From Lunularia cruciata (Eukaryota > Streptophyta > Marchantiopsida > Lunulariales > Lunulariaceae), in NCBI GenBank assembly GCA_948567375.1, contig OX419760.1, positions 46,686,001-46,750,000 of the forward strand: a stretch of DNA of 64,000 bases, written 5' to 3'. Of this stretch, positions 1 through 11,279 are shown one piece after another. The notes under the pieces were generated by a model. The model made no database searches. It was not told the DNA's origin and was given only the letters and a program-made list of their open reading frames with translations. A program made the translations under genes and the position numbers. Each line of letters opens with the position of its first letter. The first letter of the stretch is position 1.

Positions 1-1888
1 ACCAGGTAAGGTAACAATAGATGGCCAATGGGAAGCCAAAGAGAGTAGGAAAATAATTTTTTTTATGTAAGTTCATTCTATATCCACTTAAAAATGGTGC
101 TCCTACTTTTTATTCCCTTGGTATTTGAAGTGTGCCTGCAAATCATGTTCCAAAAGCAGAATTCCTTCACTAATCTTTCTTTATTACAGTCATGTAGAAA
201 TATAGTACAAGAACTTGTATAGCATTGAACAAGGAAAATATCAAGGATATTGTCTTTCTGCTTGCTAGACCAAGCAACTATTTGGGATGTCCAAGGTCAT
301 GATTTGAAGCTGTTTTTGCAATGGAGAATTTATTAGAGGCACAAAAAGGCTGATTGGAAAAATCATTATGTATAGTTCTTCGCAAAACCTCAACCTAAGT
401 GTTTGATAAGAGAACTTTAAATTCTTCTTGAATTTAAAGTATTGCAAGCAATTCTTGACAAGAAAGTGATATTGAAGATATATTTGAGTTACAAGAAAAT
501 TATTTGTAATCTTGAAGAGGATTGAAAATTATTTGTAATCTTGAAGAGGATTGAAAATTATTTGTAATCTTGAACAGGATTGAAAATTATTTGTAATCTT
601 GAAGAGGATTAAAGATACCACAAGGCAGAAAATGAAATCAATAATTGCATATCAATATACTGCAAAGAGGAGAGTAAAGTCCTTGGACTTTTTGGATTGC
701 TTGAAAGGAATGATGAAAATAACAAAGGTAGAGATATCTGAACTTATGAAGCATGGAACCGTATACTAGTTCTTGTAATATATTGACTCAAAGATAACTC
801 CAAAAGTTGAAGATGCATTGAAGGGATTTAAATGGGAAAATTTTGACTATGAAAAAAGAAAGTTTATGTGAAATCAAAAGGAGCAAGCTAAAAAATCTTC
901 TTGCATTTTTCTATATCTACAGACTGGTGTGTGGAATATCCACTTATTATATATAACTGTAGACCTACTCAATCTGGATGTGGATGCATCCAAACTTCTG
1001 GAATGGATTTTCTTTATGAATTTGTTGAGAAATAAAGATTTGGAGTATTTCAAGTCCTTGAAAGTTTTCTAAAGGTTTTTTAATTTAAGCTATAATTTTT
1101 CACAAATATATGAAAACTTACAAAATAATAGCTTAAAAATTTATATTGTCTTTTAACATTGAGGCTTTCATGAATATCGAGCTTTAATGTTAAGTGGGTG
1201 AAATAAACAAGATATGCAAGTATTTCAGCTTTGCTTAAAGAATAGAAGATGAGCAGCAAAAGATAATTTTTAGAGATTAAAACAAGATTTAAATAAATAT
1301 CCATTGAAGACAAGAGCACAATTATAAGGATGATAAAGAGAAATATTTCTTTTGATTACCCATCTTATAAGAATATTCATGAGGTAGCATCCATACAAAA
1401 CCCTAATGTTAAACAAAAGGTTTGAATCCAAAGGTACACTTTTCTCATCCATATAACGAGAATCCTACTAGTTAGGTTTTTGAACTCAAGATATAATGAT
1501 TTGGCAATGTTCAAAACCCAACATGAGTATCTTTTTATAGCACAGGATAATATGGAAATGAGTTCAGTGAGCAATATTCTGATATTTTTGGATGTTAATG
1601 TGAAAATTATCAAACAACATTTAAATCCTTTGCTATGTGCTTGGCAAAAGAGGATGATGAAAAAAAGGAAGGAGAGGATGACAAAAATAGTGAGAGTTCT
1701 TCTTCCGGAGATAATAACACTGAAATGATTAAAATCATGGTGATGACCAAGACTATAGTAATAAGCTTGACTCTACAAAGCTTTTGAATTTTAATATAAA
1801 TAATGATGAAGCAATAATGAGCAGTTCTTTGTAGTTACATGTATCTTTCTTCATTGTAGGACCTTTGTAGATCTAAATTTTGGAGTAG
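1..1888. other. AT-rich leader, no recognisable gene
   Basis: Apart from the tandem repeat at 495-610 I see only short frames. The longest plus frame (1480-1728, 82 codons) has a lysine-rich end and no family resemblance. This is probably old decayed repeat DNA ahead of element A. Confidence 0.4.
495..610. repeat. 29-bp minisatellite, four units
   Basis: Four head-to-tail 29-bp units start at 495, 524, 553 and 582. Each begins GAAAATTATTTGTAATCTTG. They are nearly identical: unit 3 has one G-to-C change. The low divergence suggests recent expansion by slippage or unequal exchange. Confidence 0.95.
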
Positions 1889-2450
1889 TAAGACTTTCCC
1901 AGCCCACCTAATGTTCCCTTAGATGGATTTTCTGTTTTTGTTGTTTTTTTTCCCAAATAATTATATCATGTTGAGTAGGATGATGCTTGAAGATATAAAG
2001 TATGGCTTGTACCTCAGTTGCCACAAAGGTCATACAAAATCACCCAGAGAGGGGGTGGATGTTTGAGTTCAAGGTACCAAGAACAAAGGTACCACAAACA
2101 ATAGAGTGAGGGATGATATGTTGGAGACCACCGTCAATTGGTAACGCTTCAACTTCTTGTTTAATGAGGAGTTGACGTTAAGGATACAGGAACAGTTTTG
2201 GTCTTGATCAGTCCTTGTGCAACTTCACACATGCATGGACCATGATACTTCATCAGAATTGCACACCAAAATCTTGGATGGACTAATTGAAATTTATATA
2301 TGCAGCACCTTGCAATGAGGTAAAGTTTGATTGAATTGTCTTGACACTTTACCCATCTTGGAGTGTTTGAAGTTGTGCGGGTGGGAACATTTCAGGAGTA
2401 GAAGAGATTAGAACATTTTAGCAATTTGAGAGATTGTGAGAGAGTGTGAA
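1889..2450 (+). repeat. Upstream LTR of element A
   Basis: Aligns by eye with 10000-10498: both carry CCCACCTRATGTTCCC near the start, then a shared segment with GATGATGCTTGAAG, a further shared segment TGGAGTGTTTGAAGTTGTGC, and a closing segment ending near 2450. The left end has lost the TG start seen at 10000. The right end is approximate. Confidence 0.75.
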
Positions 2451-2639
2451 TTGAGAATCAGATTCAAGGTGTGCTTTCATATCATGATGTTTCCCCCAAA
2501 GAAGAAGATCGGTGTCATTTTGTGATTGGCCGGAGTAGAGTAGTGGGAACACTACTACTATGCTAAATACCTAAATTTGACACATTTATGCTTTCTAATC
2601 TGGATTTGGGATTTTTCATACCCCCCAATGGTAATGGAG

Positions 2640-4900
2640 ATTAAGGAGAAGAAGAACTTGAACTTCTCCAACTTGAGAAGAAATGTGTTTGCAAGGATTG
2701 AGGAGCATTAGAAGAAAGTGATTAGGTCTGATTCGACACCTAGAGCAATGCACCTTGATCAAGATTGGCACTGATCATTAGAAAGATGACCAGGAAGTTT
2801 GAATTGTTGTTCAAACACAAGAAGACAAGGAATGGTTAGAAGGTTCAAGGATACCATGATCTGTGAGCCGGTCTGTTTGTTACTCAGGATGAACCTCTGA
2901 TGTCTATTATGGCAGTGCACCATGGACTAAGAAGGCAAGGAACCCCAACTCCATCATACTCCTCCAAGGCTAACACTCCAAGACTCAAGACATTGCTCAC
3001 TAGAGAACTCAACGAGAGAGAGATAGTTGCAAATGAAAGGATAATGAGTACCTCCTCACCCTTGTTTATACACTTGTGAAATTTTTACGTACCAAAGTTA
3101 TTAATTACCATAGTAACTCAAGTTACTAGACTAAAAGTCAAGTAAAAGTCAAAAAGTAGAAAGGAATATCTATTTACATGGGCATATTCTCCTAAGTATG
3201 TGGTCTTATCTTGACCCAACCACTAAGTCAAGGATTCCTTCACATGGGCTATCCTTGGACTAAAGAAGAATCCAAAACCAAAAGGCTTGCGGGCCTAAGA
3301 GTTCTCAACTGTTTCTTCAAAGACAAACACCTAGGAATAATACCAAGTCAACACACTAAAATCCAAAATACTGATGCTCATCTTTTCTACTTCCTCTAAA
3401 GTAAGGTCCCCTCTATCTTAGCTATGATTAACTTTAGCTAACCATGACTAATATAGAACCATCCTTTATCTCTATATAAATAATATCTCTTAAGTACTTG
3501 TAATACCAAACTAAATATTACAATACCACACACATGCACAAATGGGTGTTACAGATCATGCTTGGTGTACCATGGTCACCTTGATCATGAAGTTGTTCAA
3601 ATCCTCATGGGCACCGTATGTGAACAATGGGCAGGTAACCTTTCTAATTGTTGTATGAAAGCAAACCCACAAAGTGGGCAAAGATGTTCTATCATCAAAC
3701 CCAAGAGCTTTAAAGAACAATTGCAAATGATGGGAGGACCTACTTTACTCTCATTGTTTGTGTTGTATTTATGCATTTGGGTGAGACTATTGTAGAAGGA
3801 GGAGGGGAAGCTCTTCTTAGCACATTACTATCCCTCATGATATTATCAGCACCAACCAAGATATGAAGGCAATATCAAGAAGTATAAGGATGCCTTCATA
3901 AAATAACAGAGGACAGGTAAGTGGGTACCAGTTTACAAGGCTACTAGGGAATGAACCAGCAAATGGAAGGTGGTCATGACTCCACCGAGGATTGGGAAGA
4001 GACACTGACCAAATCCTCAAGTAGTAGACTCTTTGGGGGAGGAGACCTCCCAAGCCAATGACAAATCACTATCAAGAAGTGATAGAGACTGTCAAGACTC
4101 ATAAAGTGGCCCTAGTGAAGCCATTATGCTCATAGCACAAAAGAGGGAACCTTTCTCAGTTGTGGAATAAGTGCCACTAGAGGAAGAGAAATCCTTTTCT
4201 TGATCATCTTTCAATGATGCAGAAGAAAGGAGGAGATAGTAGGCTTGAGGTAGTGGATTACCCAACTGGACTCCAATTTAACAACTAACACTGGTAATTC
4301 CAAGCAATGAGTGGAGGAGATGAAGAAGAAGCATGCAAAGGAGTAATGGATGATAGTGACAAGGAGGTAATGTCCTTGAAGAAGGAGCTAGATTGTTTGA
4401 AGAAGGAGAAGCCACAAAGGAGCAATCTTGTGATGTTGCTTTGAAAGTCCCCAAGATGCATATCAAGGAGTTATCCATGATCATGACTGACCATGAAGAT
4501 AGAGCACACATCTTCCAAGTACAGGTCAAACAACAGGTGGAGATGGAGTTGCAATTCATTTGTGATACTTTGGACAAGGATGGAATATGAGTTCTTACAG
4601 TTGTGGAAGAAATTTCTAATATGCTAGAGACCCAAGTGGCATTGGCTATTATGACCAAAGTTCACCAAGCTAAGTTGTGGGAGCTGAAATCAGAGATACA
4701 TGCATTAGAGGCCAAGACATACTCCATTGAAAAATTGACTAAGCTGGCAAAGAAGAACAATTGACTAAGCTGACAAATATGGTGATGCCAAGTGTGAAAG
4801 TGTCTTAAGCAATATCCACAATGAAATGAGGAGTACAGAAAACACATCAAGGAGCTAACTTGAAGGTGTAAAGGTGAAGGAAGGTCAAGGAATTACATTG
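2640..4900 (+). pseudogene. Gag-like coiled-coil ORF of element A, broken
   Basis: The same arrangement of sequence as the ORFs at 11280-12857 plus 18502-19870 and, reversed, at 44815-46880. The globular N-terminal part (about 2780-3800) matches the 11.6 kb copy once the solo LTR at 2862-3553 is removed. The C-terminal part (about 4300-4880) is rich in Lys, Glu and Leu heptads and looks like a coiled coil. Many stops make it non-functional. I do not recognise a named domain. It may be a gag-like or accessory structural protein of this element group; that is inference from position. Confidence 0.55.
2862..3553 (+). mobile_element. Solo LTR (692 bp) nested in element A
   Basis: Starts TGTGAGCC and ends GGTGTTACA. 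It is flanked by a 4-bp direct repeat GATC at 2858-2861 and 3554-3557. Deleting the insert plus one GATC restores a gap-free alignment with the uninterrupted copy near 11660. A TATA-like TCTATATAAA lies at 3471-3480. No internal coding region is present, as expected after recombination between two LTRs. A 4-bp duplication is at the short end for LTR elements. Confidence 0.85.
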
Positions 4901-4966
4901 TGGTGTACAATTGTATAGTTTTGGACCAACAAGATGTGGCTGTCATGACATGACCATTGGGTTAGC

Positions 4967-5017
4967 ACTTCATTGTGATGGGCACTTTATCATGATGGAG
5001 ACTTCATCATGGTAGAA
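4967..5017 (+). repeat. 17-bp repeat, three units (element A)
   Basis: Units start at 4967, 4984 and 5001 with consensus ACTTCATCATGATGGGG. They lie just after the gag-like coiled coil. The same array sits at the same relative place in elements B and D. Confidence 0.85.
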
Positions 5018-5339
5018 GGTCTCCACACAATGAAGTGTATATGAATTCCTTTAGCAATTAAGGCTTTGTAAATTAATTTTCTACCATCCCATGTGTCTTG
5101 GTTTCCCCACTAGTTGGTCCCACCAATTGGACTATCAAGGGCAGGAACAAGTGCAAGGAAGTTTCACAAGGAGAGTGTCAAGAGTACACCCTTGGATTTA
5201 CTTCCAGCTCTTTAGGTGTCAACACCATTGGACCTATTTGTCCACTTGTTTGGTGAAAGCTCTAAGGTATCTGCAGAGGAAGAGGAAGAACAAAACTCTC
5301 AGGGCAATGCACCTTCTTGGGACATGTGAGATACCCTTC

Positions 5340-6560
5340 TTACCCAAGTAACTACAAGAGTGAACCCTTCTTTCAGCATGGTGAATCACAAACTCTTCAC
5401 ATGCCAAAACTATCAGAAGTTCAAAGGTAATTATGCTGAAGAAGATCTATATACTTTTATGAGGGAGTTTGAAGCTATATTGGTATCCATTAAAGACAAT
5501 GTGCTGCCAACCTACTTTGAACCTTCACAAGTCTACTACAGAAAAAAGCACGGAACTGGTTTACCCATGTTAGCTAAGATCTGGTGAACATGGGAGATTG
5601 GCCAGTAGTTTGCAAACTGTTTCTAGATCAGTTCCTTGAGCTATACCATGAGACCAATGTCCTATCTACTCTCAATAATCTCAAGCCAAGGAAAAAATGA
5701 GAAACTGCCAAATTATACAAAGAGCTTCAAAGCTTATTGAGTCAAGTTGCTAAACAGTGAGCTACACTAAGATACTTGGATGCTCAAGCAGTGGCATTGT
5801 TCAGGGTGGACTGCTTGCCAAACACTATGTGTTTGTGAAGGAATGAGGTCATGACATGCTAGACCAAGTTGTCTGCTTGGTTGACTTGTACAAATCTGCT
5901 TGGATGAAACCGTTGGGAGTTCACACCAAGGCCAAAGCACAAAGAAGACCTAAAAGAAGACCAAAACTGACCACGTTTGGTGAGCTTTGACTCCTCTAGC
6001 ATATTTTTATCCTCTTCATCCTCCTTGGAAGATGAGCAAGTCAATGAAGAGAAAATCAGGGTCTCTATGGATCCAAAGTAGACTATAATCAAAAGAACCC
6101 TACTCAATTGCAATCCAAGTTAGAAGAACTCATCAAGGAGTTCATAGACTTCAAAGTACAAATGGTTGGAGCTGAAGACAGGAGGAAGTTTCCTTCCTAT
6201 GCTCAACTTAATGTGTGGTGTACCACTTCTGTGAAGTTGGGACATGCTAACATTGAGTGTTTCTCTAATTTCCCTTCTTCCTTGGTACATCAGATGGAGT
6301 GGGAGAAGCCAAAGTATCACATAGAGGAAGATGATCATGTGTTTGCAATACAAGATGTACTTCCTATGTTAGCCCAACCACCCTTAGCCATTGTATCATG
6401 ATATGCTCCAATGGGGTATGTTGCCAGTGACCCTCAATGAAAGTATTCCCTCCTAGGCACACTCTCTAGGCTGGTGTGTGTTATAATTGTGGAGCAGCGG
6501 ACCACTGGGCATCAAGTAGTCCGGAACCACAACTATCACCTCATTACAACTTGTTGTGTA
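5340..6560 (+). pseudogene. Capsid and nucleocapsid region of element A
   Basis: The frame at 5360-5587 has the Ty3 capsid look: FKGNYAEEDLYTFMREFEAI followed by a VYYRK segment. Further on, a knuckle-like CTTSVKLGHANIEC (about 6215-6260) has lost its second Cys. A second one at about 6479 reads CYNCGAADHW, and its final Cys is replaced within SSSP. These would normally bind RNA during particle assembly. Stops separate the pieces. Confidence 0.65.
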
Positions 6561-7540
6561 GAAATTGTAAGACACAGGTCACACCAAAGATGACTTGCCC
6601 GCACCCACTTATACCTCAACCCCCGGTGAGGTATGTACCTTACCCACTTCCACCTAAGACGGATGTGATTATTAACTTCCTGAACTTGGAAGAATTAACA
6701 TCCAAAGATGTTGCTTTGACTGATGATAAACAATGGACTGAGTTGGAGGTGAATCAAGTTATGACACGCTCAACCAAACAACAAGAGAATAACACGTCTT
6801 CTTCTGATGCCTCAATGTTATTTGATCCCCTAAAAGCTAAAAAGTTTAACCTCCTCAAAAGAGTTCTATCTGATAATGAGGTGAAGTTGTTAACTCAAAA
6901 GAAAGAAGAAGGAAGATCAAATGACCCATTGGAACCAATGTTCCAATGCGACTAAAACCAAAATAGGCAGTAGCTTGCAATGAGACAGTCTCTATTGGTC
7001 AGATTTCCACTCCACCTTGATATCCCACAGATATTTGGAAGGAAGTTCAAGATTTGGTAGAGGAGGAGGTGTGGAAGATCCATCTAGATCACAAATAAGG
7101 AAATGTAGAACCCTCATAGACCATTGCACCTATGTCTATTTTGAAAACCAACACCAACAAGATCATAGAGCCAATACCACATACAGAACAATCATGGCCA
7201 AGCAGTAGCAGGAGGGAGCTGACACCTACAAAAGTGCAAGCGCTAAGGTGCCTAAGCCCAATGGAACAAGACCAAATATGACAATTTAGAGAAGTGGACC
7301 AAGAAGAAAAGATGGAGGAAAGCTAACTCTCTTCTTGGAGTATTTTTGTATGACATAGTGGCTGATATGGGAGCTTCCAAAGCAGATGTCAAGTTCAAGC
7401 AGCAATGGGAGGACAACAAGGTCTATAGGAAACAATAAACACTTTCCCTTGGTTTCATACTGAAGAGGAATCAAACAAACCTACTAGCAATCTACAGAAT
7501 TGAACTAGAAGATCTAGGATCCTCAAAAATGGAGAAGGGA
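6561..7540 (+). pseudogene. Nucleocapsid-to-protease linker of element A
   Basis: The open frame 6476-6955 continues from the second zinc knuckle into a low-complexity linker with a conserved-looking FDPLKAKKFNLLKRVLSDNE stretch. Beyond 6955 the frame is broken by several stops up to the protease. No enzyme domain is visible here. Confidence 0.5.
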
Positions 7541-7800
7541 TAAATTGGTTTATGATTCACTCTGTCCCTATTGACTCAAGATCAAGAGTTAATGTGATAA
7601 TGGAAGAAACTGCCCTTAAGCTGGCCCATACTAAGTTTGAGCCCAAATCTTGCATACTTTGGTTCACAGATCAAAACAGGCAGTGGCTGCTAGGGATGTT
7701 ATCAAAGGTGCCCACCTTTGACATTTATTTTATTATTTTGCGCCCAATGACTAAGATTGGTTATTTAGACTATATGGTGCATGAGTCTTGGTAGATTGGT
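7541..7800 (+). pseudogene. Retroviral-type aspartic protease remnant, element A
   Basis: The frame 7552-7794 reads VPIDSRSRVNVIMEETALKL and later LGMLSKVPT, as in Ty3 proteases that process Gag-Pol. The catalytic triplet D-S/T-G is D-S-R here, so activity is unlikely. A stop follows at 7793-7795. Confidence 0.65.
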
Positions 7801-8087
7801 ACCAGCACCATCTGAGCTTCAAAGACCCAAAGACCTCAGATCTCAATCTGTTATGGGGTGTTGGAATAATCTGCCTCACTTAGGAGAGACTACTTTGAGA
7901 GTTCTTTGGATAACTCAAAAGATTCTTCAAAAGAGGATCAGTAACCTATCTAGAGCGCTGTTAGATGGACTATGGACTACAAGGGAGTAATCAACTTGAC
8001 AGTCTTGAGGAAACCTTGATACTCTTGCAAGTGAGCCCAATGAGTCATGTTGAGGGTTGTGAAACCTGATGATTCCTAGGATGTGAT

Positions 8088-9480
8088 GTGAGAGAAGGAC
8101 AATCCTTAAAAATTTCTAAGTCTATAACCAAAGAAGAATGTCAAGAATTTACCACCTTGTTTCAAGAATATCAGGATGTCTTTGCTTGCAACATTAAAGA
8201 AATGAATGGCATCCCTTGGCAATTTGTCAAATATCATATTGATTTGGAGGAGAAAGTAGTACCCATTCAACAATGGCAATACTAACTAAACCACAAGTAC
8301 TCACTATTGGTGAAGGATAAGATTGACAAGTATCTAAGCTCAGAAATCATTTTCCTAGTACCTAGCAGCGAGTTGGTTCCCCTGATAGTGGTAGTACTAA
8401 AGAAGAAAACTGGTAAAATCAGAGTGTGCCAAGACTTCCAATAGCTTAATATAGCTACAAATCAGGAACATCACCCTTTTCCTTCACCAATATGGTTCTA
8501 GACCAAGTAGCGGGACACAAGTGCTACATCTTATTGAATGATTTTTTGGGATACAACCAAGTTTCCATTTGGGAGGAGGACAAGAGCCAAACAATCTTCA
8601 CAACAAATTGGGGAACTTATGCATACAACCACATGCTATTCAGATTATGCAACACCTCTCCACCTTCCAATGGATGGTGACTGCAATATTCCAAGATAAA
8701 TTATGGAAATTCATGAAGATATTTATTGATGAATTTTGTGTCTTTAGATGAAGAGTGGACCAATTGTCATTCCTATGCCAAACTTGGCAGGTCTGTCTCT
8801 GCATCCAAAAAAATGAGTTATTGTGATGAAAAAAGGAATTTTATTGAGACATTATATGTTTGTACATGGTATGGAGGTCAATGCAGAAAAGGTGAAGTAC
8901 TCTAGGTGCTAGAATCACCTAAAAATTTGAAGGATTTTCAAGCCTTCCTATGATACGTAGGTTATTACAAGAGGTTCTTTACTAACTATGCAGTCTTAGC
9001 ATCCACTCTCACCAAACTATTGAAGAAAATGGTTGAGTACAACTGGACCAATGTGCATGAACAAGCCTTTGTAATGATGAAGGAAATGTTAGTAGGCACT
9101 AGTCATGAGAGCCCCAAAGTGGGATGATACCTTCACGTATATGTAGACATCTCTTTTTTGGCAGCTGGGGCAGTCCTCATTTATGAGGATGATGGCAAGA
9201 AAATCTACCCAATGTATTATGCTAATCATCAATGATCCCAAACCAAGCACAACTGCACCACTATAGAGATCAAAGCTTTAGGAATGGTATATGCTTGTAA
9301 CAAGTCTCACCACTATCTGTTAGCATACGAGTTTGTCTTCCATGTAGATCATTATGCATTACACCATCTAGTAAAGAAAGAAGACTTGTTGGGAATAATC
9401 GCTAGGTGGATCCTCTTATTACAAGAATTTACCTATATAGTGCAACTATGAAAGGGGGCCTAGCACAAGAATGCCAATTT
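8088..9480 (+). pseudogene. Reverse transcriptase and RNase H remnant, element A
   Basis: Pieces in order: FQEYQDVFACNIKEMNGIPW (about 8160-8220), LKKKTGKIRVCQDF (about 8398-8440), FLGYNQVSI (about 8545), and the catalytic region FIDEFCVF (about 8720) where the second Asp of the normal F-x-D-D is Glu. RNase H follows: VDISFLAAGAVLI (about 9146) and IEIKALGMVYAC (about 9268). At least ten stops break the frame. The Asp-to-Glu change and the stops mean no copying activity. Confidence 0.75.
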
Positions 9481-9829
9481 CCTTTCTTGACTCAAAATTT
9501 CAACATCAACTGACCAATCTTAATGATGATTTTCCTTACTTCCTTACTTATGGGTTGCACCTGATACTACTTGTGTAGTTTGAGGTTCCCACTTATCAAA
9601 TTCTCTTAGAGGATAGAATGTCAAGAGGATAACTAGGAAATTGATGAAACCAGTTGATGTTTGTGGAGGAAAAACTAGAAGACTCCTATGAGTGCACAAA
9701 GGTCAATCAACAATGAAGGAAGGAGCATCACAACAAGTGTATACATCTGGTGTAGTAAACTGCATGTGACCTAGTGATCTTATACAATAGTAGGCACAAA
9801 TTGTTTCCAAGGTAGTTGCATCTTTGTTG

Positions 9830-9985
9830 GATGTTCAAACCCTTTTTGACAATTGATCCTTGCAGTTAGTAGATCTAGAAGGTAACTTGTTTGCCACTTG
9901 TGTCAATGGATGGCATGTACATAGATATTATACTTAGATAGGATACATAGGTAGAAGGTTACAAGTTTTGAGGAAGCTCACATTT
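9830..9985 (+). pseudogene. Integrase C-terminal tail of element A
   Basis: GNLFATCVNGWHVHRYYT (about 9882-9935) resembles the end of Ty3 Pol proteins after the integrase core. It sits only about 400 bp after RNase H, leaving no room for the H2C2 zinc-binding region or the DDE core. This fixes the internal deletion in this element. Confidence 0.55.
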
Positions 9986-9999
9986 GAGGGGGGGGGGAG
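9986..9999 (+). promoter_or_regulatory. Polypurine tract of element A
   Basis: GA, ten Gs and AG lie immediately before the LTR start TGTGCATG at 10000. This is where plus-strand DNA priming would begin. Confidence 0.8.
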
Positions 10000-10498
10000 T
10001 GTGCATGTCACAACCCACCTGATGTTCCCCTTAGGTGGAATTTTGTTTCTTTTTTGTTTTAACCAAATAAGTGCATCATGTTGAGAAGGATGATGCTTGA
10101 AGGTTTAAAGTATGGCTTATATTTCAATCTCCACAAAGCTCTTAGAGAGTCATGGAAGAGAGGGGAGCCACAAACACAAGTGTGGGATGACATATTGGGA
10201 ACCACTCTCAGCAAATGACACTTCAACTTCTTGTTTTACAAGGAAATGACATGTAGGATGAGACCAGTTTGGTCTCCACCAGTCCTCATGCACATGTGCT
10301 TCACAAAACATGCCCACCAAAATTTCAAATGGATTGATTGAAATGTAAAAATGCAGGGTCTTGCAAGAAGGTTAATTTTGATTGAATTGTCTTGATGCTC
10401 TATCCATTCTTGGAGTGTTTGAAGTTGTGCGGGTGGGAACTTTTAGAAGCAAGAAGATCTCATAGACTTTGAGCAATTTTAGAAATTGAAAGAGTGGG
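10000..10498 (+). repeat. LTR shared by elements A and B
   Basis: Begins TGTGCATGTCACAACCC right after the polypurine tract and matches 1889-2450. It is the downstream LTR of A. Because another gag-like region follows directly, it also stands as the upstream LTR of B. Its right part is interrupted at 10499. Confidence 0.75.
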
Positions 10499-11237
10499 TG
10501 TAATACTCTGAGGACAAGAGAAGAAAGAGAAACACAAATTACACACTCAACATTTGGTGCCCAAAAGGAACACCTTCTCTTTATTATATAGACAAAGAGG
10601 ATCTCCTCCAAGGAAGCTCAACCATAGGATTAGGCACATAGATAGGTGATATGTAAGCAAGCTCCACCCTTAGATTACTTACTTGGATGGATGACATGGT
10701 CTAGGTCTTATCTGGTTGGTCAAACAAGCTTTGACCGGAGAGAATCTTTTAAGGAATCTTCTTGTAGGAGTCTCAAAATCATGTAAGGTACTATTGGAAA
10801 GCTCTCAAAGAGACAAACCAGGGTGGAGGAAATTTGCACCAGGCCAGCCTTTCCTCCATGAAAGGGGGCAATTGCACATTTTTGAGGCCTAATTCATCCG
10901 TCTAAGCCTTCAAAATTGCCTTCAAAGATTTTAGGCATATTTTGGTTCCTGCTCTATTAGTAGAAATCCCCTTTTGGTGAAATCTCTCTTTGATCTATTT
11001 TTCCATCATGTGTAGCATCCTTCCAGATGTTACCAAATCAATTCTCACCTTTAAATCATATGTCTAACTATTGGTTCTAAGGTTCTCAAGTCTATTTTGG
11101 GTTTTGCTCTATTAGTAGAAGTACTCTTTTGGTGATACTTATATTTGATCTATTTTGACCATCATGTATAAAATCATTATAGATGTTACCAAACCAAATT
11201 TCTTATCTAGATCATATGGCTAACTTTTGGTATTACA
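10499..11237 (+). mobile_element. 739-bp insert with 8-bp inverted ends, probable solo LTR
   Basis: Present here but missing from the matching place near 2440. It starts TGTAATAC and ends GTATTACA, a perfect 8-bp inverted pair with TG...CA. A TATA-like TTATTATATAG occurs near 10578. The right half is an old tandem pair of about 155-bp units (about 10930-11082 and 11085-11237), each with GCTCTATTAGTAGAA and GATGTTACCAAA. Flanks are GTGGG and ACGGG, so a target duplication is not clean. Alternatively this is the native 3' part of the A/B LTR, deleted from the upstream copy. Confidence 0.5.
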
Positions 11238-11279
11238 ACGGGTGACCAAGATTGAGAGTGCAAATTGAGGATTGGATTG

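Larger units (their letters stand above)
1889..10498 (+). mobile_element. Degenerate Ty3-type LTR retrotransposon A
   Basis: Two long direct repeats (about 1889-2450 and 10000-10498) flank a plus-strand gag-like region, a capsid/nucleocapsid region, protease, reverse transcriptase, RNase H and a short integrase tail, in Ty3 order. A G-rich polypurine tract lies directly before the downstream LTR. Stops and frameshifts are frequent throughout. The integrase zinc-binding and catalytic core is absent between RNase H (about 9480) and the tail (about 9850), so the element is internally deleted. No clear target-site duplication is seen at the left edge. Its downstream LTR also serves as the left edge of element B, a shared-LTR tandem layout. 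Confidence 0.8.

Noticed and set aside
495-610. CRISPR array
   Set aside because: The repeat has no spacers: units abut directly, and the setting is a plant-type genome.
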